A stretch of 20,696 nt of DNA from Actinomycetes bacterium (GCA_021808425.1 JAKBBS010000045.1:1-20696); one strand, 5' to 3'; positions 8,671 to 17,131 are shown, numbered from the stretch's first letter. Notes: generated by a model from the letters alone, not told the origin. A program made the numbers and translations.

Positions 8671-8716
8671 TCAGGCGTCCTCGGGAACCGCACATCTCGC
8701 GTGCACGACTCCGCAC

Positions 8717-9550
8717 GTGCTGGAAAGCCACTTCCTCTACGACTTTGCCCAGTTCAGGGCTGCCGCAGCCGAGGCCGCCCAGCCAAACAGGGATCTGCGG
8801 CGCCACGAGTTCAACCCGCTGACCGGCCGCCCGTTCGTCACCCTGCCGGACGGTCGCCACGTTGTTCCGCAACCGAAATTGGTCATCCAGAAGCTGTCGC
8901 CATCGACGCTGTACTACGCCGGATTAAGCCAACTCAACGGCAAGGACAAAAGTGCCTTCACCGAGGACTTCGGCATCATCTTCGAGAACTACGCCGGCCG
9001 ACAGCTCGCCCTCCTGCCGGGCACCGTGATGCCGGAAGTAGTTTATGGCCATAACCAGAAATCTGTTGACTGATTCGTCGTCTTCGAAGATGCCGTGCTC
9101 TTGGTCGAAGCCAAGAGCACACGGCTCACTCAGCTGGCGAGAATGGGTGGCCCGAAGCTCGCCGACGACGTCCAACGGCGCCTGGGCAAGGCGTTCAAGC
9201 AGATCGCCAACACCGAGTCCCTCGTCCGAAACTCCCACACCGCCTTAAGTCACATCCCTAACGACCACCGCCACATCGGCCTCGTGGTAACCCTGGGGCC
9301 GTACCACATGTCGAACACCGACGCCCTCCGGGCTTCCCTCCCCGATCCGACAGTGGTCGGCTCCATCAGAGAGCTTGAGCACCTCGTCAACATGGTTAGT
9401 CAGTACGGCATCGGTCGCCTGACCTCGATCGTCGATGATGATGATGATCGCCGGCAGTGGAACCTCGACGTCGCGCTCGGCCCAGCTGATCTCCCGAAGA
9501 ATCCGACCCTTGACGCCGCATTGAACAGTCTCCCCGTCGCGCACTTATAA
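8717..9550 (+). pseudogene. PD-(D/E)xK nuclease-like protein interrupted by one in-frame TGA
   Basis: Two open stretches in the same frame, before and after TGA 9071-9073, read as one protein. The first ends GHNQKSVD; the second continues FVVFEDAVLLVEAKSTRLTQ. The combination D-x12-E-x-K (Asp codon 9068, Glu 9107, Lys 9113) looks like the metal-binding core of restriction-endonuclease-fold proteins, and the stop falls directly after the Asp, where TGG (Trp) is usual (vDWfvv). So a single TGG-to-TGA change probably killed the gene. The rest, about 150 residues ending VAHL with TAA at 9548, is otherwise continuous. The 5' end is unclear: sense begins around HFLYDFAQF, GTG 8717 is the nearest start, and upstream codons are only antisense of the recombinase, so the N-terminus may be lost. 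Exact family not recognised. Confidence 0.6.
9434..9448 (+). repeat. GAT trinucleotide run (five units)
   Basis: Five consecutive GAT codons encode a run of Asp in the nuclease-like pseudogene just before RRQWNLD. It keeps the reading frame if copy number changes. Confidence 0.9.
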
Positions 9551-9635
9551 ACATCTCACGGTTCGAACATGCCGGCGGTTGCGGGCGTGGCGGGCCAACA
9601 TCACTCTGCTCTTGCCCGAGGGCTGACGTGCCGGC

Positions 9636-10058
9636 GTGGAGATTACCCTCGACAAGGATTGGGTAACATTCATCGAGCCGGGGTCGCTGCGAAGCTCATC
9701 CGAGGTAGCGGTGACAAGCGGATTCCGTTTGCCAGTATCACGGCCGTGGATATCAAGGAGCCGGGGGCCACACACGGTTATTTGACATTCTCGGTGCTCG
9801 GCGGGTCGAGCCCGCCCAAAGGGATTCAGCTCGCTCAGAAGGACGAGAACAGCGTGGTTTTCAGCCGGAACCATATGGCCGAGTTCACGGCGGCCAAGCA
9901 ACTTGTGGAGCAACGCATCCTTGAGGCGGCTGTCCGGCCGGCTGCGGCTCCACAGGTAGAGGTGGCGGACCAGCTTGCCAAGCTGGCGGCACTCAGGGAC
10001 CAGGGGATTCTGTCGGCTTAGGAGTTCGCGGCCCCAAAGGGCTAGGTTGGTCTTCTGA
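9636..10058 (+). pseudogene. DUF4429/SHOCT-like small protein, broken by a deletion, a TAG and an insertion
   Basis: Piecing frames together gives a short protein of a type common in actinobacteria: an N-terminal beta-rich domain and a C-terminal SHOCT helix pair. From GTG 9636 the frame reads VEITLDKDWVTFIEPGSL. One base appears missing near 9689, after which another frame continues AKLIRGSGDKRIPFASITAV and runs to VADQLAKLAALRDQGILSA. There TAG (10019-10021) stands where SHOCT domains have Glu, and the next codons EFAA followed by skipping one C at 10034-10035 restore AQRARLVF and a TGA at 10056-10058. The longest uninterrupted frame (from 9569) therefore has a wrong N-terminus and lacks the last SHOCT helix. 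SHOCT domains are short oligomerisation or membrane-associated modules; no specific role can be given. Confidence 0.55.
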
Positions 10059-10418
10059 CTGCGTAGGGCTGTTTGGGGGTCGGGCCACTGGACTCTGGTC
10101 GGCCAGAAGGGCTCTTCTGCGGGGCGGTAGAGTGTACGGCTCGAACGTGTGGGCGCGGGTCTTATTGTCATCGCTGCTACGGCGTCGAGCGACTCAGGCC
10201 GGAAAGGCCCGCGCTCGCGTTCGGTTCGCTCTTCGCCCGCAGCGGAGCGGTTCCTCATAGCTGGGCAGGGAGAGGTCGGACCGGCCCGACTGAGGTGGCC
10301 TGCTGGCCGTCGTGAGGGCCAGCCGATCGGCCTGTTTCGCCTGCACGCTGTCCTTGCCCTCACGCAGTGCGCGGGTCACGCCTCGACACTCAGAACTAGA
10401 ATTGGAGATGGGTAGCGT
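10059..10418. other. Non-coding stretch, no gene seen
   Basis: About 360 bases between the SHOCT-like pseudogene and the end of the giant minus-strand gene. Open frames on both strands here have no recognisable protein sense, and I see no RNA gene or clear repeat. It includes a short GC-rich hairpin-forming stretch CAGGCCGGAAAGGCCCG near 10196. Confidence 0.6.
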
Positions 10419-10433
10419 GTCACGCGACGTGAC
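10419..10433 (-). terminator. Small perfect hairpin just downstream of the giant gene
   Basis: GTCACG-CGA-CGTGAC forms a six-pair stem with a three-base loop, starting 8 bases past the stop of the 1633-aa gene on the minus strand. There is no T-run, so termination is only suggested by position. Confidence 0.3.
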
Positions 10434-10440
10434 GGCCGGC

Positions 10441-13400
10441 TTATGCTCCGCTGGCGCCGCCAACCACCGCAGCGTCGAGATGTCGACCGCCCATCGACCC
10501 GTAGAAGGAGGCGCCTCCGAAGCTGAACACTCCGCCGTCGGCGCCGACAAGCCAGTAGCCGCCCCCGCCGGGTGTGGCGGCCATACCCACGACGGGCTTG
10601 TTGAGAGCGTTGCCTGCCATGGAGCCGTAGAAGCTAGCGTCACCGAAGGCGAACACTCCGCCGTCGGCGCCGACAAGCCAGTAGCCGCCCCCGCCGGGTG
10701 TGGCGGCCATACCCACGACGGGCTTGTTGAGAGCGTTGCCTGCCATCGAGCCGTAGAAGCCGGCGTCACCGAAGGCGAACACTCCGCCGTCGGCGCCGAC
10801 AAGCCAGTAGCCGCCCCCGTCAGGTGTGGCGGCCATTCCTACGATCGGGGCGTCAAGATGTTGGCCGCCCATCGACCCGTAGAAGGGTGTGTCGAAGGAG
10901 AAGACCCCGCCGTCTGAGGCCACCTCCCAGTAGCCGCCGGCCGCTGGATCCGCTGCAATTCCCACCACCGGGGCGTCGAGGTGTTTCCCGCCCATCGAAC
11001 CGTAGAAAGGCGCGTTGAAGGAGAACACCCCGCCATCGCCGGCGACCTCCCGGTAGCCTCCCGTGCCCAGTCCCGTAGTGGTGGCAGACGTCACGCTCAG
11101 GCTTGCGGAACCATTGGACCCCGAGTAGGCGGAGTCTCCCGAGTAGGTGCCGGTAATGGTGTCCGAGCCGGGCGGGGCGTTCGTCGCGTTACACGAGGCG
11201 ATGTCCGTAGTCGCTGACAGGGTCGCCGTGCACAAGGTGGTGGTGCCGGTAGTGAAAGTGACGGTACCTGACGGGGTGCCGGCCGTTCCGGTGACCGTAG
11301 CGTTGTAGGAGACCGGGCTACCCAGGGTGATTGAAGTCGGGTTCACCGAGACGGCAGTTGTCGATACCGCACCATGTGAGACCGGCGGCGAGGATGAGGT
11401 TGCGGTGACAGTGATTGTCTCGGTGAGGGTTCGGGGGCTGCCGTCCGGTGCGATCCCGGTCTCGGTGATCGTCGTCGGCCCGGCGGGCAGGTTAGCTGGG
11501 ATGGTGACGTCGATGCTGCTGGACCCGGTGTCACTAGAAGCCTGGCTGGCGAGTTGTATCGGGTCGGCGGCGATGACAGTGACGGTGGTGCCGTCCTGCC
11601 AGCCGGTGGACTCGACATCGACCTGGCTGCCCTGGCCGGCCTGGGTCAACGACGCCCCGGTCACGGGCCCCGACAGGTCGACGGTGGTCTGTCCGGGCGG
11701 GGCGGTGTACTGGGTCTGGTTCATCAGGCTCTGGAAGACCTGGCTGGCGAGCACACCGCCAGCGCCGCAGCTGGTCGCCCCGTCCCCAGCCTGGTACAAG
11801 ATGCCGTAGGAGTAGGCGAACTGGGCGCCGAGCGTGTCGACAGCGCCGGTGTCGTATTCGTAGCCGATCGTCCCTGACGAGTCGATGTATTGCATTCCCG
11901 CCACGCCCGCGTCGAGGGCGAGGTTATACCAGGCGCCGTGAACGAAACTGTCGATCGCCTGGTTAGACGGTGGAACGGGATAGTTGGGATCGGACGCGTA
12001 CCCCCAGCCTAGGAACCCGTTGACAGGCAGGCTCACCCCGAGGGTGACAGACGCCCCGGGGGATATGTACAGACTGCCGTCGCAGGTGAGCACCTCGGCG
12101 ATAGAACCGCCGGCTATCCCGACGCTCCCGCCGACCGACATGACAACAAAGTCTGGGGCGCGGATAGGGTCAGCTGTGGTCACCCCGAACGCTCCAAGCC
12201 CGAAACGCCAACAGGCGTCGACTCCCACCGAGGCGACCTGGCAGCCGGTGGGATCCTCCTGCTCGGCGATCACGCTCACGTCGCCGGTCACGGTGACGGT
12301 TGGGGCGGTCCCACCCACCTGGGGGGGCAGGGTGCCGGTGCCGGTGAGGCTCACGGTGAGCAGGTTGTTGTTGACGGATACCGGTAACACGACGGTCACC
12401 TGGCAGGCTGTACCATCCTGGGCTGGTGCGGCCCCCGAGAAGTTCCACGAGTAGTCGGCGAGCCCCGCCGACTCGGCGCAAGCGTCGAAAGTGACTTTCA
12501 CCGTCGCCGGCGAATCCCCGTAAGGGACGGGCTGCTCGGTCCAGGTGAACCCGGCCAGCGGGGACGTGGAGATGTCGTCAGTGGTCGTCGACGATCTGGT
12601 GCCCGACGCGTCGGTCGCTGTCAGGGCGATAGTGTGGGACCCGTCGGCGAAAGAATAGTTGAAACTGCACGCTGTTGGAGAACCCGACGGGCTATATGGC
12701 GTGCCGTCAATCGACCACGAGTAGTCGACAGCCCCAGACGATCCGCAACCGTCCACAACAGTGTTGACGACGCTGCTGCCGTTCTGACTGACGGCATTGG
12801 ACACCGTCACCGAAGCGGTCACCTCGGTGAAGTAGGCGTCGACAATGTTTTGGCTGGCCTGGGTGGTAAGCGTGCACGTCGTCCCGAGAGGGTTCACTGT
12901 CGCCGGGGTGGTGCAGCCGGTGAAACCGCCGGCGAGCGACGCCGAGTTAGGAGTGGCAGTCAAAGTCACCGTCTGGCCCGCAGGGAACTCATAATTGCAG
13001 GTACCAGGACAGTCGATCCCGGTTGGGCTCGAAACGACCGTGCCGCCGATGCCAGACCCGGAGCTTTGAATGTCGATGGCGACACCAGCCACCGGGGAGG
13101 TTGCGACCGTGTAACCCATGTCGTCCACAGCGACGCACATGTAGACAGCAGCACACGACACGGCCTTGACCATGCTCGACCCGTCGATGTTCGTCGCTGT
13201 ACTCCACGACCCGACGCTCGAGGTGGGATCCTCGCTGGCGAAAATGTTCCCGGCGCCGTCGCCGATCACACACAACAGACCCCCGTTGGTGGTACACGAA
13301 ACCCCGTCCAAAATGGTGGACCCGTCCAGATTGATGCCCGACCAGTCCACTGGCCCGGCGGCCGGGTTTGTGGTTGTGTACAAGTTCCCCTCGTCGTCAG

Positions 13401-15342
13401 TAGCCAGGCACAGTCCCGTCGACGGGCAGTCCAAACCGGTGACCGAATTGTTGTTGTGTGAACTCTGCTCGATGCTCTGATTGAATGACGGCTGCCACAC
13501 CTCTCCCGCCGGGTTATCCGAGTACAGCTCCTCCTCGGCGTTCGATTGGCTTACCGCCACGCAGAAGCCGACGGTCGGACACGACACGTATTTCTCGCCC
13601 AGCACCCCCAGAGTGGCGTAAGGAGTCACTGTCCACGAGGCGGTGCCACCGGTCGGGTCGGTCGACGTGATCAGGTCCCCGCCCTGATCGGATGCCACGC
13701 ACAACGTGACAGCCGGACATGACACGTCGAAGAGTGCAGTGTTGGTGGGAGGCGTGGTGGCTGTCCACGAGCTCGCACCGCCGGTCGGGTCGGTGGAAGT
13801 GTAGAAGGCGTAGTCGTTGGCCGCGACACACAAGGTGGTGGTCGGACAAGACACCGAGGTGAACGGGTTGTACTCATGGACAATCGACCACGTGGCTCCC
13901 GCTGTGGTCGGGTCGCTCGAGGTGATGATGTTGCCGGCGTCGTCGACCGCCACGCACAACGAGACCGCCGGGCACGACACGGACTGCAAAGAGTTGTACC
14001 CGTCGACGATATTCTCGGTCCAATCCGAAGGGCCGCCGGTCGGGTTCGACGACACGAACGCGTAGTCGGCGGTACCCACCGCCACACACAACGAGCTTGT
14101 AGTGCACGACACGGCGTTGATATCCGTCACCGGCACCCCGCCGGTGCTGGCATAACTCTCATAATACGACTGCGACCACGCCGTCTCGCCGCCGGTCGGA
14201 TCAGACGAAGTCACAATAGTCCCCGAACTATCAACAGCCACGCACAACGAGACGGCTGGACACGACACCGCTGTGAACTGGTTGCCCGGAGGAGCAAGTC
14301 CGCTGGCAAGCGGGGCTATCAGGCTCGTCACCGTCCACGCCGAAAGGGCCCCGCCTGTACCAACCGACGCCGTGACAACATCACCGCTTCCGTCCACGGC
14401 CACGCACAACGCCGGGTTGCACGACACCGAAGTCAACTGGACCGTGCCCTCGACGTTGGAGAGCGTCCACGCCGAAGAACCCCCGGCCGGGTCGGTCGAA
14501 GTGATCACATTCCCGGCGGTGTCGACCGCCACGCACACGGCTGGGACACAAGACAACCCCGTCAGCGAGGTGAAGCCGCCAGCCGTTGAGGCCGTGTCAA
14601 CAACCTCTTCCGTCCACGCCGAGACGCCGCCGGTCGGATCGGTCGACACGAACACTATGCCGCCGGTACCGTCGCTGCCCGCGGCGACACACAGCGCCAC
14701 CGACGCGCAACTCACCGAAGTCAGCTGGTAGTTATTCGAAGCGTTTATCGAATTCAGGTTCGACACCGTCCACGCGGACGCTCCGCCCGTCGGATCGGTC
14801 GACCCGGCGACCTGGCCTTCCTGGCCGACCGCCACGCACAGCTGCTCCGACGGACACGAGATACCGACAGGCTGATACAGGCCGGCAGGAAGGGTGCTCA
14901 CACCGCCCAGGCTGTCCTGGGCGGCCGCCGCCTGCGAATACAAAGTAGCGGTCACCTGCCATGTTGGCGTCCCGGCGGTCGGGCCTGACGAGACAAGCAC
15001 CCGCCCAGCGTTGTCAACAGCGAAACAATCCCCGCCGGTTACGCACGACACCCCCACGATCACAGTGGCGTCCCCGAACGGCGCCTGACGGTCGGAGAGC
15101 ACCGGGGCGGACCACGTCGGCAGCGACGTCGTCGTCGCAGCGGCCGCAATCGGGATCCGCGCAACAGCCGACACTGCCACGACCAGCCCGGTGAGCAACC
15201 CCACACAAGCGACAACCCTGACCAGCCTGGCCCTCCCCGCTCGTACCGCCGAGTGCCGCCAGTGGACCGCAACACCGAGAGACACCAGCCGGTCGGCGGC
15301 ATCGAGAAAAGGCCGGACCTTGGCGACACGGGATTTCGTCAT
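10441..15342 (-). CDS. Very large exported repeat protein: 14 Cys-pair repeats, Ig-like domains, five GGYW repeats
   Basis: A 1633-aa extracytoplasmic protein. The ATG at 15342 follows AAGGGGG with a 9-base spacer; an earlier in-frame start (15414) lies above the likely -10 box and is rejected. Residues 1-40 are basic, 40-62 are hydrophobic, and AAAA near 66-69 could be a signal-peptidase site. Residues ~77-750 hold 14 repeats of the form SCPAVSLCVAVDSSG...TSSDPTGG..AW, each with two cysteines about 6-8 residues apart. Then come a CPGTC...AGQTVTLTATP domain (751-838), a PKD-like domain (840-924), another beta domain (928-1026), an unrecognised domain (1027-1219), a beta-sandwich (1220-1320), a Big_3-like Ig domain (1328-1421), and five GGYWLVGADGGVF repeats (1428-1633). 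There is no LPXTG, C-terminal membrane anchor or enzyme motif. Its likely role is surface adhesion or carbohydrate/protein binding (inferred). The frame is intact despite decayed neighbours. Confidence 0.85.
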   Translation of the reverse strand: MTKSRVAKVRPFLDAADRLVSLGVAVHWRHSAVRAGRARLVRVVACVGLLTGLVVAVSAVARIPIAAAATTTSLPTWSAPVLSDRQAPFGDATVIVGVSCVTGGDCFAVDNAGRVLVSSGPTAGTPTWQVTATLYSQAAAAQDSLGGVSTLPAGLYQPVGISCPSEQLCVAVGQEGQVAGSTDPTGGASAWTVSNLNSINASNNYQLTSVSCASVALCVAAGSDGTGGIVFVSTDPTGGVSAWTEEVVDTASTAGGFTSLTGLSCVPAVCVAVDTAGNVITSTDPAGGSSAWTLSNVEGTVQLTSVSCNPALCVAVDGSGDVVTASVGTGGALSAWTVTSLIAPLASGLAPPGNQFTAVSCPAVSLCVAVDSSGTIVTSSDPTGGETAWSQSYYESYASTGGVPVTDINAVSCTTSSLCVAVGTADYAFVSSNPTGGPSDWTENIVDGYNSLQSVSCPAVSLCVAVDDAGNIITSSDPTTAGATWSIVHEYNPFTSVSCPTTTLCVAANDYAFYTSTDPTGGASSWTATTPPTNTALFDVSCPAVTLCVASDQGGDLITSTDPTGGTASWTVTPYATLGVLGEKYVSCPTVGFCVAVSQSNAEEELYSDNPAGEVWQPSFNQSIEQSSHNNNSVTGLDCPSTGLCLATDDEGNLYTTTNPAAGPVDWSGINLDGSTILDGVSCTTNGGLLCVIGDGAGNIFASEDPTSSVGSWSTATNIDGSSMVKAVSCAAVYMCVAVDDMGYTVATSPVAGVAIDIQSSGSGIGGTVVSSPTGIDCPGTCNYEFPAGQTVTLTATPNSASLAGGFTGCTTPATVNPLGTTCTLTTQASQNIVDAYFTEVTASVTVSNAVSQNGSSVVNTVVDGCGSSGAVDYSWSIDGTPYSPSGSPTACSFNYSFADGSHTIALTATDASGTRSSTTTDDISTSPLAGFTWTEQPVPYGDSPATVKVTFDACAESAGLADYSWNFSGAAPAQDGTACQVTVVLPVSVNNNLLTVSLTGTGTLPPQVGGTAPTVTVTGDVSVIAEQEDPTGCQVASVGVDACWRFGLGAFGVTTADPIRAPDFVVMSVGGSVGIAGGSIAEVLTCDGSLYISPGASVTLGVSLPVNGFLGWGYASDPNYPVPPSNQAIDSFVHGAWYNLALDAGVAGMQYIDSSGTIGYEYDTGAVDTLGAQFAYSYGILYQAGDGATSCGAGGVLASQVFQSLMNQTQYTAPPGQTTVDLSGPVTGASLTQAGQGSQVDVESTGWQDGTTVTVIAADPIQLASQASSDTGSSSIDVTIPANLPAGPTTITETGIAPDGSPRTLTETITVTATSSSPPVSHGAVSTTAVSVNPTSITLGSPVSYNATVTGTAGTPSGTVTFTTGTTTLCTATLSATTDIASCNATNAPPGSDTITGTYSGDSAYSGSNGSASLSVTSATTTGLGTGGYREVAGDGGVFSFNAPFYGSMGGKHLDAPVVGIAADPAAGGYWEVASDGGVFSFDTPFYGSMGGQHLDAPIVGMAATPDGGGYWLVGADGGVFAFGDAGFYGSMAGNALNKPVVGMAATPGGGGYWLVGADGGVFAFGDASFYGSMAGNALNKPVVGMAATPGGGGYWLVGADGGVFSFGGASFYGSMGGRHLDAAVVGGASGA
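10444..11061 (-). repeat. Five tandem ~126-bp units encoding GGYW...DGGVF repeats
   Basis: Direct reading of the DNA shows units of 126 bp: the same 11-mer AACACTCCGCC begins at 10526, 10652 and 10778. The units starting at 10526 and 10652 differ at only a few bases. In protein order, copies 1-2 carry the variant SMGG(K/Q)HLDAP, copies 3-4 carry SMAGNALNKPVVGMAATPGG, and copy 5 starts like 3-4 but ends like 1-2 (SMGGRHLDAA). This repeat type occurs in secreted proteins of Acidimicrobiia-like bacteria as far as I recall. Confidence 0.9.
13090..15115 (-). repeat. Fourteen degenerate protein repeats with a conserved Cys pair
   Basis: Each unit runs about 40-63 residues and follows W-T-V...(T/G)-V-S-C-P...L-C-V-A-V-D...G...(T/S)-S-x-D-P-T-G-G...(A/S)-W. 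I count fourteen in the order of the protein, from WSAPVLSD to the unit ending VATSPVAG. The DNA copies are diverged, unlike the C-terminal array, so this part is older. Unit length, the closing Trp and the beta-rich composition suggest propeller blades. Confidence 0.8.
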
Positions 15343-15372
15343 CCGACCCAACCCCCTTTTGTTGGCCCGCGT

Positions 15373-15378
15373 ATAATA
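15373..15378 (-). promoter_or_regulatory. Candidate -10 element of the giant gene
   Basis: On the minus strand TATTAT is read at 15378-15373, about 30 bases before the chosen ATG, leaving room for a short leader with the AAGGGGG ribosome-binding site. No convincing -35 box is visible 16-18 bases upstream. The plus strand reads TATAAT at almost the same place (15372-15377). Confidence 0.4.
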
Positions 15379-15514
15379 CCACCACACACTGCGAGACGGC
15401 TGGGACACCAACAAAACAGGAACCCCGATCCCTGTCGCCGAACTGTCGTCTCGTGACGCGTCGGGCGGCTGAAGGAGCTCTTCGCCCCATGACCTTCCAC
15501 AGAACTGGAGGTGA

Positions 15515-16480
15515 CCCCAGGAGGACGACCCGACGTTAGGGTTCGTGGCTATCGACGTTCCTGCGTCGATCCGGGCGCCTCACATGGTCGAGTCCAAAGG
15601 TGAGCACCGCGTCTACGGTCGGGTCCCCGGCGGCAACCCGCCACTCAGCGAGGCTCAGGTTGCTCGGATCTATGGACGCCGGGAGCGGGTCGAGCGGGAG
15701 ACGGGTCGATCGGTTGATGAGTGGGTCGCGTCGAGACCCTGCGGACAAGATTCAGGACGGGCGGACCTATACGTTGTCGTGAAGCCATTCCTATCGGACG
15801 GCGAGCTTCGCGAACGGGCCCTCGGAGAAACGAACTCCAGCTTGTACGTAACGCTATTCAGTCCGCCGTCTCGGCGCTGCGATTCAAAGAGAGCGGCGGC
15901 AAGAATGTTGCGGGAATAATCGACGGTGCGCACGGTCATCCCACTACGGACGGGTACATGGTCACCAACCCCGCGAAGAAATCACGAAGTTTGTCGTCGC
16001 ACTTGAAGTTCTCGACGACGGCACTTGCCGCTACTTCCAGTCATCGATGAACTGGCGCCCACCCGTCGATTATGGCGAGCATCTCGTCTTAAATGACGTT
16101 GGCGTCGCCCAATGCGCCGCTCACGTCGCCCATGTAGCCGGCCAGCTGCTCAACCAGGGCGGCTACCACGGGCAGGTCGACGTGTCGCTGCTCGTCACGA
16201 ACGTTAAAGGTGCCATCTCGTCGCACTGGTTCGGTCAGCCCGGCTCATTGTTTCCGGGTGCTTCGCTCCCACCCTTCCCCAAGGACGAGCACGGTGCAAC
16301 CGTCCGTGTGGCAGCCAACCAGCTGCAGAGCGAACCGTGCGAGATCGCCGGCCGGTTGACCCGTCGGATGCTCCGAGCGATCCGCCCTTCGAACTTGCCG
16401 GACCCGCTCTCCCGCGTCTGATTCCGTATCGCACCGACAACTTGTTTGCGCTGGCCGTCGCCGGGGGGCGAGACAAACGC
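15515..16480 (+). pseudogene. AlbA_2 (Schlafen-type) ATP-binding protein, N-truncated with three frameshifts
   Basis: Reading across frames yields one protein. The first part (frame of 15545) is GFVAIDVPASIRAPHMVES, then YGRVPGGNPPLSEAQVARIY, which resembles the second half of an AlbA_2 domain (VP-S--APH followed by a YxR-type segment). It continues ADLYVVVKPFLSDGELRERALGE; near 15830 the sense moves to the next frame (NELQLVRNAIQSAVSALRF to TTDGYMVTNP), near 15974 to a third (EEITKFVVALEVLDDGTCRY, MNWRPPVDYGEHLVLNDVG, and on to GRLTRRMLRAIR), and near 16378 again (SDPPFELAGPALPRLIPYR). The N-terminal half of AlbA_2 is missing: the frame is closed by TGA at 15512. The longest intact pieces are about 125 aa. 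AlbA_2 proteins are often accessory or defence-related, but no activity is claimed for this wreck. Confidence 0.55.
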
Positions 16481-17131
16481 AAATCGATCCTACGTCGCCG
16501 TACGAGCCGCCGACCAAGCGTCAGATTCAACCTATTTGGAAGTCGTCTCCGCATGAACCGCAACGGACAGATTCGATGGAGATGGTGGCTGCGTGTTGCC
16601 CGCAACCTTGGGTGAGGATAGTTGTGACGTTTACTGCGGCAGGGAGACGGGGGTACGACCAACGATTGAAACGACCCAAGTGACGGTCGGGTGAGGGTCG
16701 TGAAGGGGGAAGGCGAACGCGAAGAGAGTCGGAGTAAAACCCGTGCGCTGGCGCGGCGGCCAAGCAGGCGCGAGGTGTTGGCACACGGCGAGGTTTCCTG
16801 GCTCGAGTTGGCCAGCAAAACGTGGGTCTTGCCCCGCAGCGAGGACCGCCTCGACCTTGTCTTGGTCAGCATCTACGATCACCGTCACGGGTGCCTCGGC
16901 ATCTGCGAGGAAGGGCTCTCCCGGTTTCTTCTCAACGCTCGACGTGAGGGCTCTTACGCGTCTCTGTCGCCACCAGCGTGCCCCGCCCGAGGACGATCTG
17001 ACTAGGTCAGCGCATACACGCCGTCAGCGCCGTGAGTGTCTGTCGTCAACCAACGGGCGGGTGCTTAACGAACGTAGCGCTCAGCACTCTCCGACTGCAG
17101 ATCGTCGCGTTCGTGGAGTCTTGGCTCACTC
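16481..17131. other. No intact gene; scrambled remnants
   Basis: About 650 bases with several short overlapping frames and no continuous protein sense. The only piece I can place tentatively is a transposase-like or zinc-finger-like fragment on the minus strand at 16888-16631. Confidence 0.5.
16631..16888 (-). pseudogene. Possible remnant of a transposon-associated DUF6431-like protein
   Basis: The minus-strand frame opens MTVIVDADQDKVEAVLAAG, similar to the start of short actinobacterial proteins that continue with a zinc-knuckle and a helix-turn-helix. Directly after this, another frame gives LRGKTHVLLANS, resembling the CGxTHVLLP segment of the same proteins, so a deletion and frameshift would join them. 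Further on, a third frame reads RVRLPPSRPSPDR, reminiscent of the RLGRPPSTVR motif. The similarity is from memory and weak. Confidence 0.25.

Noticed and set aside
7913..8872. Longer minus-strand frame (319 aa) across the recombinase
   Set aside because: Arg/Pro-rich out-of-frame translation without the zinc-ribbon cysteines; the 7900 frame carries the real protein.
9071..9073. TGA read as Trp or selenocysteine by a changed genetic code
   Set aside because: Other intact genes in the window end with TGA, and no selenocysteine-type stem-loop was noticed; a simple nonsense change is enough.
10441..10560. Cell-wall sorting signal at the C-terminus of the giant protein
   Set aside because: The end is a truncated repeat (AVVGGASGA) with no LPXTG motif, hydrophobic segment or basic tail.
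10312..10917. Repetitive plus-strand ORF with VAAPAGCGGHTHDG-type repeats
   Set aside because: Antisense of the 126-bp array; repetition is inherited from the real minus-strand gene.
10444..11061. CRISPR-like regular repeats
   Set aside because: Units are contiguous 126-bp coding repeats without unique spacers or cas genes.
12634..13461. Plus-strand 275-aa ORF inside the giant gene
   Set aside because: Basic, low-sense frame antisense to well-formed repeats.
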